A stretch of 44,309 nucleotides of DNA. Source: Streptomyces atriruber. Its GTDB lineage: Bacteria; Actinomycetota; Actinomycetes; Streptomycetales; Streptomycetaceae. Positions 33,570 through 41,920 of this stretch are shown here, in pieces. Within the stretch, counting starts at the first letter, position 1, and every line of letters begins with the position of its first letter. The stretch is taken from positions 1 through 44,309 of the forward strand of contig NZ_LIPN01000113.1 in assembly GCF_001418325.1 (NCBI RefSeq), given 5' to 3'. A model generated the notes under the pieces. The model ran no database searches, was not told the origin of the DNA, and was given only the letters and a program-made list of their open reading frames with translations. A program made the position numbers and the translations under genes.

Positions 33570-33596
33570 CACGTATCAGATGCGACACGTATCAGA
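33568..33596. repeat. Direct repeat across two convergent stop codons
   Basis: GACACGTATCAGA occurs at 33568-33580 and 33584-33596 (16-bp period). The first overlaps the stop of the large LuxR gene and the second the stop of the opposite LuxR fragment gene. Confidence 0.85.
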
Positions 33597-34125
33597 GGAG
33601 CCCCAGCTCGCGCGCCCGGTGCAGTGCCTGCGCGCGCGAGCCCACGCCGAGTTTGCGGTACACGGAGCGGGTCTGGCTCCGGACGGTGTTGAGGGAGACG
33701 TGCAGGCTCTCCGCGATCCCGCGCAGCGGCAGGTTCGCCCTCAGCTCCCGCAGCACGACGAGTTCACGCTGCGTCAGCGGCACGGTGAGCGGCGCGATCA
33801 GGAGGGCCGCCCCGGCGGGTCCGGCGGACCGCGGCGCCCCGGTGGGGCGCGGCGCTCCGCCGGGCAGCGCCGCCAGGGTCGCCGACGCCTCGTCCACCAG
33901 CACCCTCGCGGTACGTGCGTCGCCCGTCGCCGCGGCGATCTCCACGAGCACCCCGGCCAGCCACACGAGGCAGGCCGTCTCCACGGCGTCCGAGCCGCTC
34001 GCGGCGCGCCCCGACGCGCGCAGGGCCCTGCGCAACCGGGCCCTGCGGCGCAGGGCCGACAGCCGTACCGTCGGCGACCGGCCGTCGTGGGCCGCGGACA
34101 TGGGGAACGCCGTCACCGCGGGCAT
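33592..34125 (-). CDS. Short LuxR-type protein (C-terminal part of a MalT/LAL-like regulator)
   Basis: The 177-aa protein ends with a LuxR HTH (LTQRELVVLRELRANLPLRG, SLNTVRSQTRSVYRKLGV, about 115-177). The N-terminal 110 residues look like the last helical repeats of an LAL regulator; there is no ATPase or receiver domain. It converges on the large LuxR gene. It could be a decayed regulator or a functional stand-alone DNA-binding form that competes for the same sites. ATG 34125; a second ATG at codon 9 is possible. Confidence 0.75.
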   Translation of the reverse strand: MPAVTAFPMSAAHDGRSPTVRLSALRRRARLRRALRASGRAASGSDAVETACLVWLAGVLVEIAAATGDARTARVLVDEASATLAALPGGAPRPTGAPRSAGPAGAALLIAPLTVPLTQRELVVLRELRANLPLRGIAESLHVSLNTVRSQTRSVYRKLGVGSRAQALHRARELGLL

Positions 34126-34202
34126 GTCCTCACCTTCCTGCCGACAGGCAGCACATACCCAACGTGACCGTTCTCCGCGGCTTCGGGAAGGGCCCGGACC
34201 GC

Positions 34203-34484
34203 CTATCCGGAGGGCTTTTCGGCCCTAGTGGGCGGGGGCAGACCGCGTACCTCGAGGAGTTCGAGCCCCAACGCCTGGATGCGGTCGAGAATGCCGTACA
34301 GCGCACTCTGGTCGATACCGCCCCCGTACATGACGGTCTCTGCGGGTCGCAGCGTGACCGTGAGTTCGGTGAAGGCCGACCGGAGGCCCTCACCGAGCGT
34401 GCCGCGCACCCGGATCTCGAACCTGCCGCCCTCGGGGAGCGGTTCGGATCGCCCGGAGCCCGCGCCCGGCTGAGCGGTGCCCAT
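34203..34484 (-). CDS. Unknown small protein, 93 aa
   Basis: I do not recognise a named family. The core GRFEIRVRGTLGEGLRSAFT, TVTLRPAETVMYGGGIDQSA and LYGILDRIQALGLELLEVR gives a beta-alpha fold of about 75 residues that I believe recurs in Streptomyces. No membrane segment. ATG 34484 has AGGAGGTGAT upstream, which fixes the start; the longer reading frame is rejected. The operator at 34588 is 104 bases upstream and may be shared with the divergent DUF7144-type gene. Confidence 0.7.
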   Translation of the reverse strand: MGTAQPGAGSGRSEPLPEGGRFEIRVRGTLGEGLRSAFTELTVTLRPAETVMYGGGIDQSALYGILDRIQALGLELLEVRGLPPPTRAEKPSG

Positions 34485-34587
34485 GGCATCACCTCCTGCG
34501 GTTCCTGCCCGTGCGGCCATTCTTCCGGGCCTGCCGGGAGCGGCCTCACCCCGGCCAGGTGACTGTGTCCCGGCCCGCTCCCGCATC

Positions 34588-34604
34588 TCGCCTGCCGTGG
34601 GTGA
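34588..34604 (+). promoter_or_regulatory. 17-bp island operator
   Basis: TCGCCT-GCCGT-GGGTGA, 68 bases before the third DUF7144-type gene. Right arm perfect, left arm with a G at position 3. Confidence 0.75.
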
Positions 34605-34672
34605 ACCGCCTCGGGGACGGGCGGGGCCACGCTCCAACCCCACCGGAAGGGGAAGAAGGGGAGGGAGCAGTC

Positions 34673-35110
34673 ATGGCTGAACAGGCCAGGCCCGAGGAGC
34701 CCGGACGGCTCGCGGTCGCCACCGTGGTGTTCTCCGTGTGCGTGCTGACGATCGTCGGCAGCTACCACGCCGTCGCGGGCTTCGCGGCGATCATCGACGA
34801 CGCGTTCTTCGTGGAGCCGGACCACTACCCCTACGCACTCGACGTCACGGCCTGGGGCTGGCTCCACCTGATCGTCGGCATGATCGTCCTCGCCGCCGCG
34901 CTCACCCTGCTCAGCGGGTACCTGTGGGCGCGTGCCGTCGGTGTCGTGGTCGCGCTGCTGAGCGCACTGGAGTGCTACTTCTTCGCCCCGTACTACCCGG
35001 TGTGGTGCGTCATCATGATCGCGCTCGACGTGCTCGTGATCTGGTCCCTGGTCCGGTACGCGCGTCCCGTGTCCCACAAGCTCCTGGGCGTGGACGGGCC
35101 GTCCCGCTGA
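34673..35110 (+). CDS. DUF7144-type four-helix membrane protein (paralogue 3)
   Basis: The 145-aa protein has four hydrophobic segments (about 13-38, 61-82, 86-103, 108-128) and the family loop IIDDAFFVEPDHYPYALDVT, then WGWLHL, WARAVGVVVALLSAL, PYYPVW. Closest to the gene at 20901. ATG 34673 has GGGAGGGAG upstream. Convergent with the lipid kinase gene, whose shifted frame would read into its 3' end. Confidence 0.75.
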   Translation: MAEQARPEEPGRLAVATVVFSVCVLTIVGSYHAVAGFAAIIDDAFFVEPDHYPYALDVTAWGWLHLIVGMIVLAAALTLLSGYLWARAVGVVVALLSALECYFFAPYYPVWCVIMIALDVLVIWSLVRYARPVSHKLLGVDGPSR

Positions 35111-35157
35111 GACGAGTCGGCGCTCTACGGCCCGTGGCGCTCCACGGTCCTCGGCGC

Positions 35158-36437
35158 TCAATCGTCCTGGTCGGCCCCGGAACCGTGGCGGCGGGAGCGC
35201 CCCAGCGCCAGCCTGCCGATGTGCCGCCAGTCCAGCAGCGGACGGGCCCGGCGCACGCCCGGCCGGTGGCGCGGCACCAGCACCCGCAGGGCCAGCGGCC
35301 GCACCTCGCAGTGCACGGGCACCCGCAGGGATATCGCCTCGCCGTCGCCCGTACGAGACCGGTGGCGCGCCGTCCGCGCAGCAGCCCGGCGGCCTGCGCG
35401 GCGCTCGTCACCTTGACCCCGACGCAGCCCAGCTCCCCGCCGTCCATCCGGGACCTGCGGCCGAGACCGGCGATGTCCCCGGTGCCATAAGGGTTGTTGC
35501 TGACCAGCAGGGCCTGCGGCTCGGCGAACACGGTGCGACCCGCGCGCGCGGAGAGCCGGGGCCCTTCGTGGCCCGCCAGCATGTCGGGCAGCAGCCGCAG
35601 CGCCGTACGCGTCTTGTCGTCCCGGTACGCGGGACTCGCCACCACCTCGGCATAGGCGCCGAACGAGACGTTGTTGACGAAGGGGAGGCCGCCCGCGCTG
35701 CCGAGGTCGACGTGCAGTTCCACACCGTCGCGCAGGGCGTCGAGCGCCTTCGCCGGATCGTCGCGGTCGAGCCCCAGGTCCAGGGCGAAGTGATTGCGGG
35801 TGCCCGCCGGGATCACGAGGAAGGGCAGACCGAGCGCGGCGGCGACCTCGGCGACCTGGGCCTGCGTCCCGTCGCCGCCCGCGACCCCGAGCAGGTCGGC
35901 GCCCTCGGCGGCGGCCTTGCGGGCCATGTCGGCCACATCGCTCCCGTCGCGCCACTCCAGGAGCAGCACCTCGGCGCCGAGCCCCTCGGCGCGCTCCCGC
36001 AGTTCGAAACGGCGGACCTTCCCGCCCCCGGAGCGCGGATTCATGATCAGTACGGGGTGGCGCACGCGGGGAGCCGGATGCTCGGGCATCGTGGCGGGCC
36101 CCTCGTCCCGTGCGAGCGCCGCCCGGCCCGTGCCGACCGCCACCAGCCACAGGGCGACCGCGAGGACCGCGACCCAGGTCAGATGGGCGCGGGTGTACGC
36201 GACGAGAACCCACACGGGCGCGCCCAGGGTCAGCAGCACGGCCAGCACCCGCAGGGTGCCCTGCCGGGCCAGGCTCCACCACAGTCCGGCGGCCACGAGC
36301 ACCAGGCCGACGAGGCCGACGGCCAGCAGCCCGATGGCCCGCGCGCCGGCGAACACGCCGAGGGTCAGCCCCGCGACGAGGATCGATGCCAAGGACGCAC
36401 GCGCCAGCCATCGGCGCTGCGCCAGCGTCGGATTCAT
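35158..36437 (-). pseudogene. Diacylglycerol/sphingosine kinase-type gene with a frameshift
   Basis: From ATG 36437 the frame encodes three to four membrane helices (about 1-100) and a DAGK catalytic domain (HPVLIMNPRSGGGKVRRFEL, GVAGGDGTQAQVAEV, VIPAGTRNHFALDLGLD). Near 35350-35356 the coding pattern moves to another frame: the expected C-terminal strands (EAISLRVPVHCEVRPLALRV) are in that frame and stop at 35158. Unshifted, the frame would run to 35013 with a Cys/Arg/Pro-rich tail. One base (or four) appears to be missing. It may be a real mutation or a sequence error. Lipid kinases of this class phosphorylate membrane diacylglycerol. Confidence 0.75.
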
Positions 36438-36471
36438 GGCGCCACGGTGCAGGGCGCGGACGGGGACCACC

Positions 36472-36488
36472 TCACCCCCGGAAGGTGG
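36472..36488 (-). promoter_or_regulatory. 17-bp island operator
   Basis: Toward the lipid kinase gene it reads CCACCT-TCCGG-GGGTGA, 35 bases before ATG 36437. The right arm is perfect. Confidence 0.7.
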
Positions 36489-36543
36489 TTCGGCCCGGTC
36501 CTTCGCGCGTGATCCCGCGGTACGGCCCGCCGCCGCGCCCGTC

Positions 36544-36560
36544 TCACACCTGCGGGGTGA
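36544..36560 (+). promoter_or_regulatory. 17-bp island operator
   Basis: TCACAC-CTGCG-GGGTGA, 71 bases before the DUF2252 start. With the site at 36472 it gives each of the two divergent genes its own copy. Confidence 0.75.
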
Positions 36561-36631
36561 CGCCGGGGCAGGGCGTCGGCCCGAGGATCGGTTCCGTGCC
36601 CAGTACCGGCCGCGGAAGAGAGGGGTGGGCC

Positions 36632-38038
36632 ATGACCGAGGGTCGGCACGAACCACCCACGCCGCACGAGCGCGCCGCCCGCGGCCGGGCCGCACGCACC
36701 ACGGTGCCGCGCTCCGGTCACGCCGACTTCGCCCCGGCACCGGACCGGACCGACCCGGTCGAGGTGATCGAGCGCCAGTCCGCGCGCAGGCTCCAGGAGT
36801 TGGTGCCGATCAGGTACGGGCGGATGCTCGAATCGCCGTTCCGCTTCTTCCGCGGGGCCGCCGCCCTGATGGCGATGGACCTGTCGACGACGGCGACGAG
36901 CGGCATCACCACCCAGCTGTGCGGGGACGCGCACATGCTGAACTTCCGGCTGCTCGCCTCTCCGGAGCGCCACCTCATGTTCGACGTCAACGACTTCGAC
37001 GAGACCCTCCCCGGCCCTTGGGAGTGGGACGTCAAGCGGCTGTCGGCCAGCCTCGCCATCGCGGGCCGCGCCAACGGGTTCAGCGCGCCGGAGCGGGCCC
37101 GGGTGATCCGCGAGACGGTGCGCTCCTACCGCGAGGCGATGCGCGGCTTCGCCCGCATGCGCAACCTGGACGTCTGGTACGCCCGGATCGACGCCGACGA
37201 CCTCTACGCCGGGCTCGCCGCGGAGCTGCGCCCCCGGGCCCAGCGCCGCCTGTCGCGCACCCTGTCCAAGGCCAAGGGCCGCGACCACCTCCAGTCCCTG
37301 GACAAGCTCGTCCACCGGGTCGGCGACGACCTGCGGATCGCTCCCGACGCGCCGCTCGTGACGCCGCTCTCCGATCTCCTCCCGGAGGTCGAACGCTCCG
37401 AGCTGGAGCAGCAGTTGAGGGAACTCGTCGACCGCTACAGCCTGACGCTGTCGTCCGACCGGCGCGCGCTCCTCACGCAGTACCGGGTGGTCGACATGGC
37501 ACGCAAGGTGGTCGGCGTCGGCAGCGTCGGAACGCGCTGCTGGGTGCTCCTGCTCCTCGGCCGGGACGCCGACGACCCCCTGTTCCTGCAGGCCAAGGAG
37601 GCCGAGGAGTCCGCGCTCGCGCCGTACTGCGGGGCCAGCGCCTATCCGAACCAGGGGGAGCGCGTCGTGTCCGGGCAGCGCATGATGCAGGCCACCAGCG
37701 ACATGTTCCTCGGGTGGGAGCGGGTGTCCGGCCTCGACGGGCGGGAACGGGACTTCTACATCCGGCAGTTGCGCGACTGGAAGGCCATCCCCAAGGCCGA
37801 GGGCATGACGCCGAAGGTCATGCGGATGTTCGGACGGCTGGCCGGGGCGACCCTGGCCCGCGCCCACGCCCGCTCCGGGGACCGCATCGCCATCGCGGCG
37901 TACCTGGGCGGCTCCGACCGGTTCGACCGCGCCCTCGCGGAGTTCGCCGAGCGGTACGCGGACCAGAACGAACGCGATCACCGGGCCCTGGCCGACGCGG
38001 TGGTCCACGGCCGGGTCACCGCGTCGTCGACGGCGTGA
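36632..38038 (+). CDS. DUF2252 family protein
   Basis: The 468-aa protein is a DUF2252 member, a family with a kinase-like fold: FRFFRGAAALMAMDL, then LCGDAHMLNFRLLASPERHL with DVNDFDETLPGPWEWDVKRL (near 102-150), resembling the HGDxHxxN and DFD motifs of aminoglycoside/choline kinases. The substrate is unknown. ATG 36632 is preceded by GAGAGGGG. Its 3' end overlaps the convergent YihY gene by 23 bases. I am confident of the family but not of activity. Confidence 0.85.
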   Translation: MTEGRHEPPTPHERAARGRAARTTVPRSGHADFAPAPDRTDPVEVIERQSARRLQELVPIRYGRMLESPFRFFRGAAALMAMDLSTTATSGITTQLCGDAHMLNFRLLASPERHLMFDVNDFDETLPGPWEWDVKRLSASLAIAGRANGFSAPERARVIRETVRSYREAMRGFARMRNLDVWYARIDADDLYAGLAAELRPRAQRRLSRTLSKAKGRDHLQSLDKLVHRVGDDLRIAPDAPLVTPLSDLLPEVERSELEQQLRELVDRYSLTLSSDRRALLTQYRVVDMARKVVGVGSVGTRCWVLLLLGRDADDPLFLQAKEAEESALAPYCGASAYPNQGERVVSGQRMMQATSDMFLGWERVSGLDGRERDFYIRQLRDWKAIPKAEGMTPKVMRMFGRLAGATLARAHARSGDRIAIAAYLGGSDRFDRALAEFAERYADQNERDHRALADAVVHGRVTASSTA

Positions 38039-38846
38039 CACCGTCCGACGGCACCGCGGTGATCCGCAGCACGCGCCGCACCAGCGGCTCCTGGGCGAAC
38101 ACCTGGCCGAGGGCGATGCCGAGCGCGACGATCGTGAAGAAGAGGATCAGCCAGGACAGGAGCGTGAAGACCGAGCCGAGCGGCCCGTACCGCTCCACAC
38201 TGCGCTGCAGCGCCACCGGCAGCCACAACGCCGCGACCCGTGAGAACCCGACCGCGCCCGTGCCCGCGAGCAGGGCCCCGGGCAGCAACGGACGCCACGG
38301 CACGCGCCCGGCGAGCAGCAGGTGCTGCGTCCACCACCACATCAGCACCGCACCGATGGCCTGCAGCGGTATCCCGAGGATCGGACCCGCGCCGAACCCG
38401 TCGTGCAGCAGGCCCTGGAAGAACAGGGCGGTCAGCCACACGAAGAGCCAGAGGGCCCAGCGCCAGAGCAGGATCCGCACGCCGGACGGCGGCAGGTGCC
38501 AGGAGCGTTCGCACAGCCGCTGCAGGGCCCTGGAGAAGGCGGTGGCGGAGAGCAGCGCGACCAGGAAGCTCACCGCTCCCCAGCTGTGCATCGCCTGCTG
38601 CTCGCCCGCGTAGATCTGGTCGAGCATCGCCGACCGGTCCCCGTCCGAACCGAACAAGGACCGCAGCGACCTGCGCAGTTCGTGCCGCCAGCCGGGCGGG
38701 CAGAAGGACGCGATCGCGATGAGCATCGGCAGCGCGGCGAGGAAGGCCTGCGCCGCGAGACGGGTGGCGAGGTCCAGGATGTTCACGGCCGCGAGCTGCC
38801 GGACGACACGGGTCGGCAGCGGCCGGGCGCGCACGGCGGTCAGCAT
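38016..38846 (-). CDS. YihY/BrkB-type membrane protein
   Basis: The 276-aa protein has six hydrophobic segments (about 30-48, 92-110, 128-150, 160-178, 190-215, 235-260) of the YihY/virulence factor BrkB family (LATRLAAQAFLAALPMLIAI, RYGPLGSVFTLLSWLILFF). Function of the family is not settled. ATG 38846 is preceded by GCGAGGGGG, so I prefer it over an upstream ATG at 38900. The island operator at 38957 lies 111 bases upstream. Confidence 0.8.
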   Translation of the reverse strand: MLTAVRARPLPTRVVRQLAAVNILDLATRLAAQAFLAALPMLIAIASFCPPGWRHELRRSLRSLFGSDGDRSAMLDQIYAGEQQAMHSWGAVSFLVALLSATAFSRALQRLCERSWHLPPSGVRILLWRWALWLFVWLTALFFQGLLHDGFGAGPILGIPLQAIGAVLMWWWTQHLLLAGRVPWRPLLPGALLAGTGAVGFSRVAALWLPVALQRSVERYGPLGSVFTLLSWLILFFTIVALGIALGQVFAQEPLVRRVLRITAVPSDGVTPSTTR

Positions 38847-38956
38847 GACGGTGCCCCCTCGCAGCTGTGACGCCAGGCCCTCTGCGGGACACTCTGGCAC
38901 CGCGCGGGCCCCCGCACGTCGCCCACTACGGGCGACACGGGCGACACCCGACCGGT

Positions 38957-38973
38957 TCGCCCTGCAAGGGTGA
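38957..38973. promoter_or_regulatory. 17-bp island operator between divergent genes
   Basis: TCGCCC-TGCAA-GGGTGA, 58 bases before the PLDc_N/SHOCT gene. A second, poorer copy TCGCCC-CCGA-AGGTGG (38988-39003, spacer 4) lies 15 bases further on and could serve either gene. Confidence 0.7.
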
Positions 38974-39031
38974 TACGGCCCCGGGCGTCGCCCCCGAAGG
39001 TGGTTCCCATCGGACCGACGGGAGGGTTGCC

Positions 39032-39409
39032 GTGGACGACTACCCGATGTTTGACGTCTTCCTCACCATGCTCGCCTTCTTCTTGTGGGTGATGTGGTTC
39101 GCCATCGTGATCCACATCGTTGTGGACATCTTCCGCAACGACGACCTCAGCGGCGTGCGCAAGGCCCTGTGGCTGTTCCTCGTGCTCGTCCTGCCCCTGT
39201 TCGGTGTGCTCGTCTACGTCATCTCGCAGGGCTCCGGGATGGGCCGGCGCAACACCGCCACCCGGATGTCGGCCTTCGGCAACCACCCCATGGGGTCGTC
39301 GACGGCCGCCAGCGCCGGGGAACTGGAGCGGCTCGCGGAGCTGCACCGGTCCGGCGCGCTCACCGAGGCGGAGTACGCCCGCGCCAAGCACCACGCCCTG
39401 CCCATGTAG
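39032..39409 (+). CDS. Small membrane protein, PLDc_N-like helices plus SHOCT domain
   Basis: The 125-aa protein has two membrane helices (about 8-30 and 44-66; MFDVFLTMLAFFLWVMWFAI, WLFLVLVLPLFGVLVYVI) as in phospholipase D N-terminal type proteins, a linker, and a C-terminal SHOCT module (LERLAELHRSGALTEAEYAR). SHOCT is a short oligomerisation or targeting domain. GTG 39032 has GGGAGGG upstream. It diverges from YihY and is convergent with SulP. Confidence 0.82.
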   Translation: MDDYPMFDVFLTMLAFFLWVMWFAIVIHIVVDIFRNDDLSGVRKALWLFLVLVLPLFGVLVYVISQGSGMGRRNTATRMSAFGNHPMGSSTAASAGELERLAELHRSGALTEAEYARAKHHALPM

Positions 39410-39432
39410 GCCGGGCCGGGCCCCTGCCGCCG

Positions 39433-41208
39433 TCACCGCGGGCCGGGCCGACCGGCCGGACCGGACGGGTCCGCGGTGCCGTCCTCACCGTCGACCCGGT
39501 CCCGGAACGCGGCGACGGCGGCCTCCAGCGTGGGGAACAGATGGCGCTCGTCGATGGTGCGCGTGAGCTCGTACCGCTCGATCTTGCGCCGCACCGGGTC
39601 CTTCAGCTCCGCGAAGACGAGATGCACGCCGCGGGAGTTGAGGGACTCGTCGAGCGTTTCGAGCACGTCGGCCGCGGTGGTGTCCACGTCGGTCATGGGC
39701 TCGGCCGCGATCACGATCCAGACCGGCGCCCGGTCCGACCGCGACAGCCGCGTCACCTCGTCGCGGAAGGTCTTGGCGTTGGCGAAGATCAAGGGGGCGT
39801 CGAAGCGGTAGACGACCATTCCGGGGATCTGCTCGGCGCCGGGGTAGGAGCGCAGGTCGTGATAGCCCGGCAGGCCCGCCACCCGGCCGAGCACCGTCCC
39901 GTACGGCCGCCAGACCCGGCGGAACACGTTCAGCACGGAGAGCGCCACGGCCACCGCGATCCCCTGCAACACCCCGACCAGCGCGACCCCGAGGAACGCC
40001 GCGACGCACAGCAGGAACTCGATCCTGCGCTGCCGCCACAGCCGCACCGTGCCCGGGACGTCGGCCAGGGAGAGCGACGCGGTGATGACCACGGCCGCCA
40101 GCGCGGGCTGCGGCAGGTGCCGGAACAGCCCCGGCACCAGGACGAGCATGAGCACGATCAGCGCCGCCCCGACCACACCGGTCAGCTGGGTGCGCGCCCC
40201 CGCCCGCTCCGCCACCGCCGTACGCGACCCGCTCGTACTCACCGGAAAGCCCTGGAAGAGCCCGGCGGCCAGGTTCGCCGCGCCGACGCCCGCCATCTCC
40301 TGGTTGCCGCGGATCTCCTGCCCCGTGCGGGACGCGAACGCCGACGCGTTGGAGATCGTGTCGGCGAGGGAGACGACGGCGATGCCGAGGGCACCGGCGA
40401 GCAGCGGGCCGAAGTCGTCGAACGCCACGTCCGGAACCGTCAGCGGCGGAAATCCCTCCGGCAGCACACCGACGAGCGCCACCCCGTGGTCCCCCAGGTC
40501 GAACGCGACCACCGTGCCGATCGCCAGGACCACCATGACGAGGACGGCGGGCACCCGCGGCAGCCACCGCTGCAGCGCCAGGATCAGCACGAGCCCGCCG
40601 CACCCGATCGCGACGGCCGCGCCGACCGCCTTCCCGTCCGCGAGCCCCTCGGCCACGGCCACGCACTCGTCGATCAGCCCGTCGGCATCCACCTTGAACC
40701 CGAGGAGCTTCGGCAACTGGCTGATCAGGATCGTCACGGCCAGGCCGTTCATATAGCCGATCATCGTGGGCTTGGAGATCAGCTCGGCGACGTAACCGAG
40801 GCGCGCCATCGACGCGAGGATCATGATGGCCGCGACCATCAGCGCCAGCATCGAGGCCAGGGCGACGGCCCGGTCGGGATCGCCGTCGGCGGCGACGAGC
40901 GGGAGGACCGTCGCCGCGATCATCGGGCCGAGCGAGGAGTCGGGACCGAGCACCAGGACCCGCGAGGGCCCGCACACCGCATAGCCGAGCAGACACAGGA
41001 TCGACGTGTAGAGGCCGGTGATGGCGGGCAGCCCGGCGAGTTCGGCGTACGCCATGCCCTGCGGCACGAGGAGCGTCGTGAGCACGACCCCCGCCACGAT
41101 GTCCTTCGTCAGCCACTCGCGTCGGTACGTCATGACCGCGCGGCCCCCGGGAACGCGCTGGACCAACGACACGAGCCGCCCGCCACCGCCGCGCCCGGTT
41201 GCCCTCAT
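39433..41208 (-). CDS. SulP/SLC26 family anion transporter with STAS domain
   Basis: The 591-aa transporter has the SulP signature region (WLTKDIVAGVVLTTLLVPQG MAYAEL), about 12 to 14 membrane helices up to about 430, and a C-terminal cytoplasmic STAS domain (about 455-580: MVVYRFDAPLIFANAKTFRD, MTDVDTTAADVLETLDESL). SulP proteins move sulfate, bicarbonate or dicarboxylates; the substrate is not visible here. No carbonic anhydrase domain is attached. ATG 41208 has GGGAGGA upstream, and an operator copy lies 55 bases before it. Confidence 0.9.
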   Translation of the reverse strand: MRATGRGGGGRLVSLVQRVPGGRAVMTYRREWLTKDIVAGVVLTTLLVPQGMAYAELAGLPAITGLYTSILCLLGYAVCGPSRVLVLGPDSSLGPMIAATVLPLVAADGDPDRAVALASMLALMVAAIMILASMARLGYVAELISKPTMIGYMNGLAVTILISQLPKLLGFKVDADGLIDECVAVAEGLADGKAVGAAVAIGCGGLVLILALQRWLPRVPAVLVMVVLAIGTVVAFDLGDHGVALVGVLPEGFPPLTVPDVAFDDFGPLLAGALGIAVVSLADTISNASAFASRTGQEIRGNQEMAGVGAANLAAGLFQGFPVSTSGSRTAVAERAGARTQLTGVVGAALIVLMLVLVPGLFRHLPQPALAAVVITASLSLADVPGTVRLWRQRRIEFLLCVAAFLGVALVGVLQGIAVAVALSVLNVFRRVWRPYGTVLGRVAGLPGYHDLRSYPGAEQIPGMVVYRFDAPLIFANAKTFRDEVTRLSRSDRAPVWIVIAAEPMTDVDTTAADVLETLDESLNSRGVHLVFAELKDPVRRKIERYELTRTIDERHLFPTLEAAVAAFRDRVDGEDGTADPSGPAGRPGPR

Positions 41209-41262
41209 GGGTGTCCTCCCGCCGAATTCCGCCCAGGGTCGGCCAGGGCGGCGGGGACGGGA

Positions 41263-41279
41263 TCACCCCGCAGGGGTGG
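41263..41279 (-). promoter_or_regulatory. 17-bp island operator
   Basis: Toward SulP it reads CCACCC-CTGCG-GGGTGA, 55 bases before ATG 41208, in the gap between SulP and the gene ending at 41322. Confidence 0.75.
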
Positions 41280-41321
41280 TTGCCGCCGCCCGGTCCGAGG
41301 GGCGGCACGCGAAGCCGCGGC

Positions 41322-41831
41322 TCACCCGTCGGCCGGGCCGTACCAGGACGTCCGGCAGCCGAGCCGGACGTGGCCGTCCGGAGTGCGGTGCAGGCGCAGC
41401 CCGTCCGAGACGCCCGGCTCGCCGGTGAGCGAATCGGTGCCGGGTGGCGCCCCGGGGGCCTGCAGGGTGTTGTCCCGCCCCACCTGCAGCCAGGCGGGCG
41501 CCCCGGCCACGGGCCGGTCGTCGAAGTCGGTGACCACGATGTCGATGCTGGTGCTGTCGACCGTCACGTGCAGCCGGTAGCTCGGTGCGCTGCTGTGCCC
41601 GATGACGTAGTGCGCGGCCACGCGGGTCGCGTCCCCCATGCGTTTGACCAGCCAGGCCGGGACGCCGACCATCGCCAGGACCGCGCAGGCCGTATCACCC
41701 ACGGCCTGGTAACTGCCCTCAAGACGCCGGGTCTCCATCGTCAGGGAGAAGAGCGCCTCGACCGGCACCGCCCGCTCGGCGTCGTAGTTCCGGGCGTGGG
41801 GCAGTGCCTCGATCCGGACCGTCTGTCCCAT
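41322..41831 (-). CDS. Unknown protein, possibly degenerate anti-sigma (HATPase-like) fold
   Basis: The 169-aa protein is divergent from the STAS antagonist gene. The part HYVIGHSSAPSYRLHVTVDS with IDIVVTDFDDRP resembles the middle of Streptomyces HATPase_c anti-sigma proteins (NAxRH.. then VEVxD), but the N and G boxes for ATP binding are not evident. The C-terminus ends GHVRLGCRTSWYG. It may be a partner-switch protein that lost ATPase activity, or something unrelated. ATG 41831 has GGGAGGA upstream. A weak operator lies 90 bases upstream. Confidence 0.6.
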   Translation of the reverse strand: MGQTVRIEALPHARNYDAERAVPVEALFSLTMETRRLEGSYQAVGDTACAVLAMVGVPAWLVKRMGDATRVAAHYVIGHSSAPSYRLHVTVDSTSIDIVVTDFDDRPVAGAPAWLQVGRDNTLQAPGAPPGTDSLTGEPGVSDGLRLHRTPDGHVRLGCRTSWYGPADG

Positions 41832-41920
41832 TGCGTCCTCCCAGCAGACTCCGGCGCCTCAACTCGGCGTCATGCGTGCCGACTTGGCTCCCAGGCTCTG
41901 TCAAGGCGCTATGTTGGACA

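Noticed and set aside
35013..36740. Single long minus-strand ORF as the true lipid kinase
   Set aside because: The last 110 or so residues are Cys/Arg/Pro-rich and out of the kinase pattern, and the expected C-terminal strands are in another frame; upstream of 36437 there is no coding character.
38988..39003. Second full-strength operator before the SHOCT gene
   Set aside because: Spacer is 4 instead of 5 and the right arm is AGGTGG; kept only as a weak note with the better copy at 38957.
41322..41831. SsgA-like sporulation protein
   Set aside because: Length and a neighbouring regulator suggested it, but the SsgA-family sequence pattern is not present.
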